A DNA stretch of 64,000 bases from contig JAOPJY010000001.1 in the NCBI GenBank assembly GCA_025517425.1, positions 1,288,217-1,352,216 of the forward strand, written 5' to 3'. Numbering within the stretch: position 1 is the first letter of the stretch; each line of letters starts with the position of its first letter. Below, one piece after another: positions 61,218 through 64,000 of this stretch. This DNA is from Halobacteria archaeon AArc-dxtr1. Lineage in GTDB: Archaea > Halobacteriota > Halobacteria > Halobacteriales > Natrialbaceae. A model generated the notes under the pieces. That model ran no database searches. It was not told the DNA's origin and saw only the letters and a list, made by a program, of their open reading frames with translations. The translations under genes and the position numbers were made by a program.

Positions 61218-62183
61218 TCAGCGGCGGCCGCTTGCGAGCGAGAAGAGATAGAGACCGATCGCGGTGAGAATAATCATCGGCCCGGTCGCGATACCCAGAT
61301 CGTACGAGAGGAGAATCCCGCCGAGAACGGCGATCTGGCCGAACACGATTGAGAGGAAGATTCCACGGTTGAAGCTATCAGTAAGCTGCATCGCTGCGGC
61401 AACCGGAATAACGAGCATTCCGGCCACGAGAATCGCCCCGAGGATCTGCATCGCCGCGACGACGACCAGCGCGGTGAGGACGATCAAGAGGGTGTCGTAG
61501 AACCAGACGTTAATTCGTGCGAGCCGTGCCGCCTCGCGGTCGAACGTGATGAACTTTAGCTGTTTGTGGGTCAATCCAACGGTGAGGGCCACGAGTAGCG
61601 CGAGCCCGACCATTAGTTGGACGTTCTCGAAGGGAACGAACAGGATATCCCCGAACAGGTAGCTTTCGACGGTCGCGCTGAACACGACGCCGTAGGAGAT
61701 GACCGCGATCCCGACGGCGAACCCGCCGGTCAGCATAATCGCGATGGGGATGTCGGCATACCCCTCCGTATTCACCGCGACGTACTGCATGCCGAGTGCA
61801 GCGACGGTGGCAACGACCATCGCCCACGCGAGTGGGTAGTCTAACGCCGGAACGGACGCCCCGACGAACAGACCGATCGCGACGCCGCCAAACGCCGTAT
61901 GTGCGAGGGCCTCGCCGATGAGCGCCATCTGACGGTTGACGAGGTACGCACCGACGACCGGTGCAGTAAATCCGATCAGTACGCCCGCAGTGAATCCATG
62001 TTGGATGAACGAACTCGTGACCAACCAGTGCCCGTCGAATATCGTTTCCATCCCGCTCCAGAACAGCTCGAAAAGCGGTGGGAAAACCCAGACGATGAAC
62101 GCGCCAAATGTGAGTAAAACGAGCGGAAGTCCGACCGTCAGGAGCGCGAGATCTTGGCGCTGTCGAACCTGTGTCAGTTCCAT
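61218..62183 (-). CDS. znuB: Metal ABC transporter permease ZnuB-type
   Basis: The 321-residue protein has about eight membrane helices and matches the zinc/manganese ABC permease family: RQMALIGEALAHTAFGGVAIGLF, AWAMVVATVAALGMQYVAVNTEGYADI and LGAILVAGMLVIPVAAAMQLTDSFNR. The stop of the ATPase gene lies two bases upstream of its ATG, so the two are co-transcribed. The metal specificity cannot be read from sequence. Confidence 0.88.
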   Translation of the reverse strand: MELTQVRQRQDLALLTVGLPLVLLTFGAFIVWVFPPLFELFWSGMETIFDGHWLVTSSFIQHGFTAGVLIGFTAPVVGAYLVNRQMALIGEALAHTAFGGVAIGLFVGASVPALDYPLAWAMVVATVAALGMQYVAVNTEGYADIPIAIMLTGGFAVGIAVISYGVVFSATVESYLFGDILFVPFENVQLMVGLALLVALTVGLTHKQLKFITFDREAARLARINVWFYDTLLIVLTALVVVAAMQILGAILVAGMLVIPVAAAMQLTDSFNRGIFLSIVFGQIAVLGGILLSYDLGIATGPMIILTAIGLYLFSLASGRR

Positions 62184-62185
62184 CG

Positions 62186-62938
62186 TCAGTCTCCCCCCGC
62201 AACCGGTCTCGAACTGACCGCTCTGGCCGAGCTAAACGCCTGCTCTAAGGCACCGCTCTCGAGGAACAGCTCGGTTTCACAGTGTTCGTACAGTTCGCCG
62301 TCCAGGCAGGCCATCGTGTCCGCGTACTCACTGACGGTGTTGATGTCGTGTTCGATCAGGACGATCGTGATCCCGTCGTCGTTGAGTTCGGTGAGGAGAT
62401 CGTAGAACTGATCGAGGACGTCGGCGTCGACGCCGACCGTCGGTTCGTCGAGTGCGAGCAAGTCGGCCTCCGACGCCAGCGCTCGCGCAATGTACGCTCG
62501 TTGTCGCTGTCCGCCCGAGAGGTCGCTGATCCGCCGACCGGCGAACTCGTCCATCTCGACTTTCGCCATCGACTCGTCGATGATTGCGTGGTCTTGCGCC
62601 GTGAGCCGTCTGAGACCGGCGTGGGCATACCGACCCATCTCCACGACCTCGCGGACGGTGACTGGCATCATGGAGTCGGTGGCCGTCGAGTGTTGGGAGA
62701 CGTATCCCAGCCGTGTGCCGTCGGCAAACTCCTCGACGGGCGTATCGAACAACTCGACTCGGCCGGAGTCCGGCGACTGTAGTCCGAGCATGATTTCCAA
62801 CAGCGTCGTCTTGCCCGATCCGTTTGGACCGACCAACCCGAGAAATTCCCCGTCCTCGATCGACATCGAGACGTCTCTCAGCACCGGTTGGTTGCTGTAG
62901 GCGAAGCTAACGTTCTCGACTGAGATAGCGGGTGTCAT
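62186..62938 (-). CDS. znuC: Metal ABC transporter ATPase ZnuC-type
   Basis: The 250-residue ATPase has Walker A GPNGSGKTT, YVSQHSTATD, signature LSGGQRQRAYIARAL, Walker B LLALDEPTVGVD and a switch His in VLIEHDINTV. The QHSTATDSMMPVTVREVVEMGR region is typical of zinc/manganese ATPases. The gap to the solute-binding gene holds an AT-rich element near 62970-62978 that may be an internal promoter. Confidence 0.88.
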   Translation of the reverse strand: MTPAISVENVSFAYSNQPVLRDVSMSIEDGEFLGLVGPNGSGKTTLLEIMLGLQSPDSGRVELFDTPVEEFADGTRLGYVSQHSTATDSMMPVTVREVVEMGRYAHAGLRRLTAQDHAIIDESMAKVEMDEFAGRRISDLSGGQRQRAYIARALASEADLLALDEPTVGVDADVLDQFYDLLTELNDDGITIVLIEHDINTVSEYADTMACLDGELYEHCETELFLESGALEQAFSSARAVSSRPVAGGD

Positions 62939-63001
62939 TGTCAGTGTTTGGTACCAGTGCGCATTTGTGAGTCTTAAATACGTAACGCTACGTTCCGAAT
63001 A

Positions 63002-63982
63002 TTACTCGGCTCGAAGAGCCGTCTCGAGCGACGGGAGGTTGATTTCGTAGAAGTGATCCATGTACCCCCAGTCCGGCTCCATCTCGATGCCGGTGTCGAG
63101 TTCCGGTGCCCCGTCGATCTGCGTTTCGACGGGAGAGAGGGGTAAGATCTCTGCATCCGTCTCGTCGGCCAGCGACTCGGCGAGCCGTGCCGGTTCGCCG
63201 ACGTCGTAGAGGACGTGTTCGATGTTCCGTTCGTCCATGATCTCTTCGATCTCTTCGACCTCGTCCGGACTCGCCGAGTCGTCGGGGGACGTCCCGACGG
63301 GCGACATTACCTCGATATCGTACTGTCGGTTCCACCACTGGAAGGAGTCGTGTGTCGCGACGACGATCGTATCGAGTTCCGCCCGGTCGACGATGTCCTG
63401 GAAGTCCTCGTCCAGTTCCTGGAGTTCGTCGTTAAATGCCGCCGCATTGTCCCGGTAGTGCTCTTCGTTGTCGGGATCCATGTCGGCGAGGCCGTCGGCG
63501 ATATTGTCGACGCCATCCTGGCAGTAGACGGGATCCATCCACCAGTGTTCGTCGTTGTCCTCGGCGGGACTGTCGAAGAAGTCGATTCCCTCCGAGGCAT
63601 CGATTACGGTCGTCTCACCATCCGCTTCGAGTTGTTCAGCAGCGTCATCCTGCCACGACGCGAAATCGCGCATATAGACGAATCCGCCAGCATGATCGAT
63701 GTCTTCGACCGTCGCCGGTTCGGGATTCCAGTCGTGACCGTGTTCACCGACGGGGACGATATCGAACGATTCGAGCGTCTCGTCGTCTTCCCCCGCAATC
63801 TGGCGAGTAAAGTCCCAAAGCGCTGGCATCGATGCAATGACGGTGTTCTCGTCGACGTCGAGTTCTGGATCGTCATCGCCGAGACAGCCGGCGAGTCCTG
63901 CGAAGAGGGCCCCTCCGCCCAAAGCGGTAAACGCTCTCCGTGACAATGCGACACTGCGTCGGGTCGAATGTGCGGTCATCAT
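63002..63982 (-). CDS. znuA: Zinc/manganese-type solute-binding lipoprotein ZnuA
   Basis: The 326-residue protein begins with a twin-arginine region (SRRAFTALGGGALFAGLAGC) and lipobox Cys33. The mature part matches cluster 9 binding proteins: likely metal ligands are His81/His83 (VGEHGHDWNPEP), His146 (EHWWMDPVYC), His211 (ATHDSFQWW) and an acidic residue near VGEPARL. There is no His-rich loop, which is common in zinc forms, so manganese is also possible. ATG at 63979 would be the second Met. It forms an operon with znuC and znuB. Confidence 0.88.
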   Translation of the reverse strand: MMTAHSTRRSVALSRRAFTALGGGALFAGLAGCLGDDDPELDVDENTVIASMPALWDFTRQIAGEDDETLESFDIVPVGEHGHDWNPEPATVEDIDHAGGFVYMRDFASWQDDAAEQLEADGETTVIDASEGIDFFDSPAEDNDEHWWMDPVYCQDGVDNIADGLADMDPDNEEHYRDNAAAFNDELQELDEDFQDIVDRAELDTIVVATHDSFQWWNRQYDIEVMSPVGTSPDDSASPDEVEEIEEIMDERNIEHVLYDVGEPARLAESLADETDAEILPLSPVETQIDGAPELDTGIEMEPDWGYMDHFYEINLPSLETALRAE

Positions 63983-64000
63983 CGTCCTCTTTCAGCGACC

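Overview
The window is chromosomal DNA of a halophilic archaeon (class Halobacteria). The evidence is the high GC content, the strongly acidic proteins, the archaeal information-processing genes (L21e, RpoF/Rpb4, aEF-1beta, Pelota, RqcH, Trm5, archaeal Elp3), families found mainly in haloarchaea (HalOD1, HTH-10 regulators, Tat lipoproteins) and TATA boxes placed about 25-28 bases before start codons, which predicts leaderless mRNAs. A genus cannot be named safely.

Layout. 0.07-3.5 kb: a four-helix membrane protein, a DUF4177 protein and a two-gene MetE-like methionine synthase unit. 3.6-7.9 kb: a translation cluster read leftward (rpl21e, rpoF, DUF655, ksgA, mscS, hemK2-like). 8.2-11.5 kb: a PQQ-propeller lipoprotein, an HTH-10 regulator, a methyltransferase and a small Cys/His protein. 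11.6-19.4 kb: aEF-1beta with a tiny zinc-finger protein, a formyltransferase-like protein, Dna2 nuclease-helicase and several conserved haloarchaeal proteins. 19.5-24.1 kb: Lhr helicase, a lipoprotein and a metallo-beta-lactamase-fold enzyme. 24.3-31.8 kb: two tandem RND/MMPL-type exporters, the second overlapping a TrmB-family regulator gene. 31.8-38.4 kb: HTTM and zinc-ribbon membrane proteins, then pelA, a HalOD1-zinc finger gene and rqcH. 38.6-45.3 kb: a sensor-like membrane protein, elp3, ppsA and an IclR remnant. 45.3-46.7 kb: a decayed stretch containing a frameshifted SHOCT-domain gene. 46.8-51.4 kb: a DHH-family protein with a degenerate active site and small conserved haloarchaeal genes. 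51.4-56.1 kb: a 1,478-residue secreted repeat protein. 56.4-58.4 kb: a BioY-BioM-BioN biotin transporter. 58.6-61.1 kb: small proteins, tRNA-Thr(CGU) with a duplicated 3' flank, and trm5. 61.2-64 kb: a ZnuABC-type metal transporter.

The most unusual item is the giant protein at 51438-55874. Its N-terminal third is built from Gln-rich units, each carrying one GxxxG-type step. The spacing between successive GxxxG motifs is 23, 31 (23+8), 39 (23+16) or 26 residues, so it looks like an array with an optional 8-residue module. Its start codon overlaps, as ATGA, the stop of an upstream ORF that has its own TATA box. Other notable items are a BirA-type palindrome over the bioY TATA box, in-frame 3-nt-loop hairpins in lhr and dna2, a zinc-less MetE-like partner, a small zinc-finger protein lacking one expected cysteine, and a dyad before ppsA.

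All identifications come from reading sequence motifs. No database or structure search was possible.
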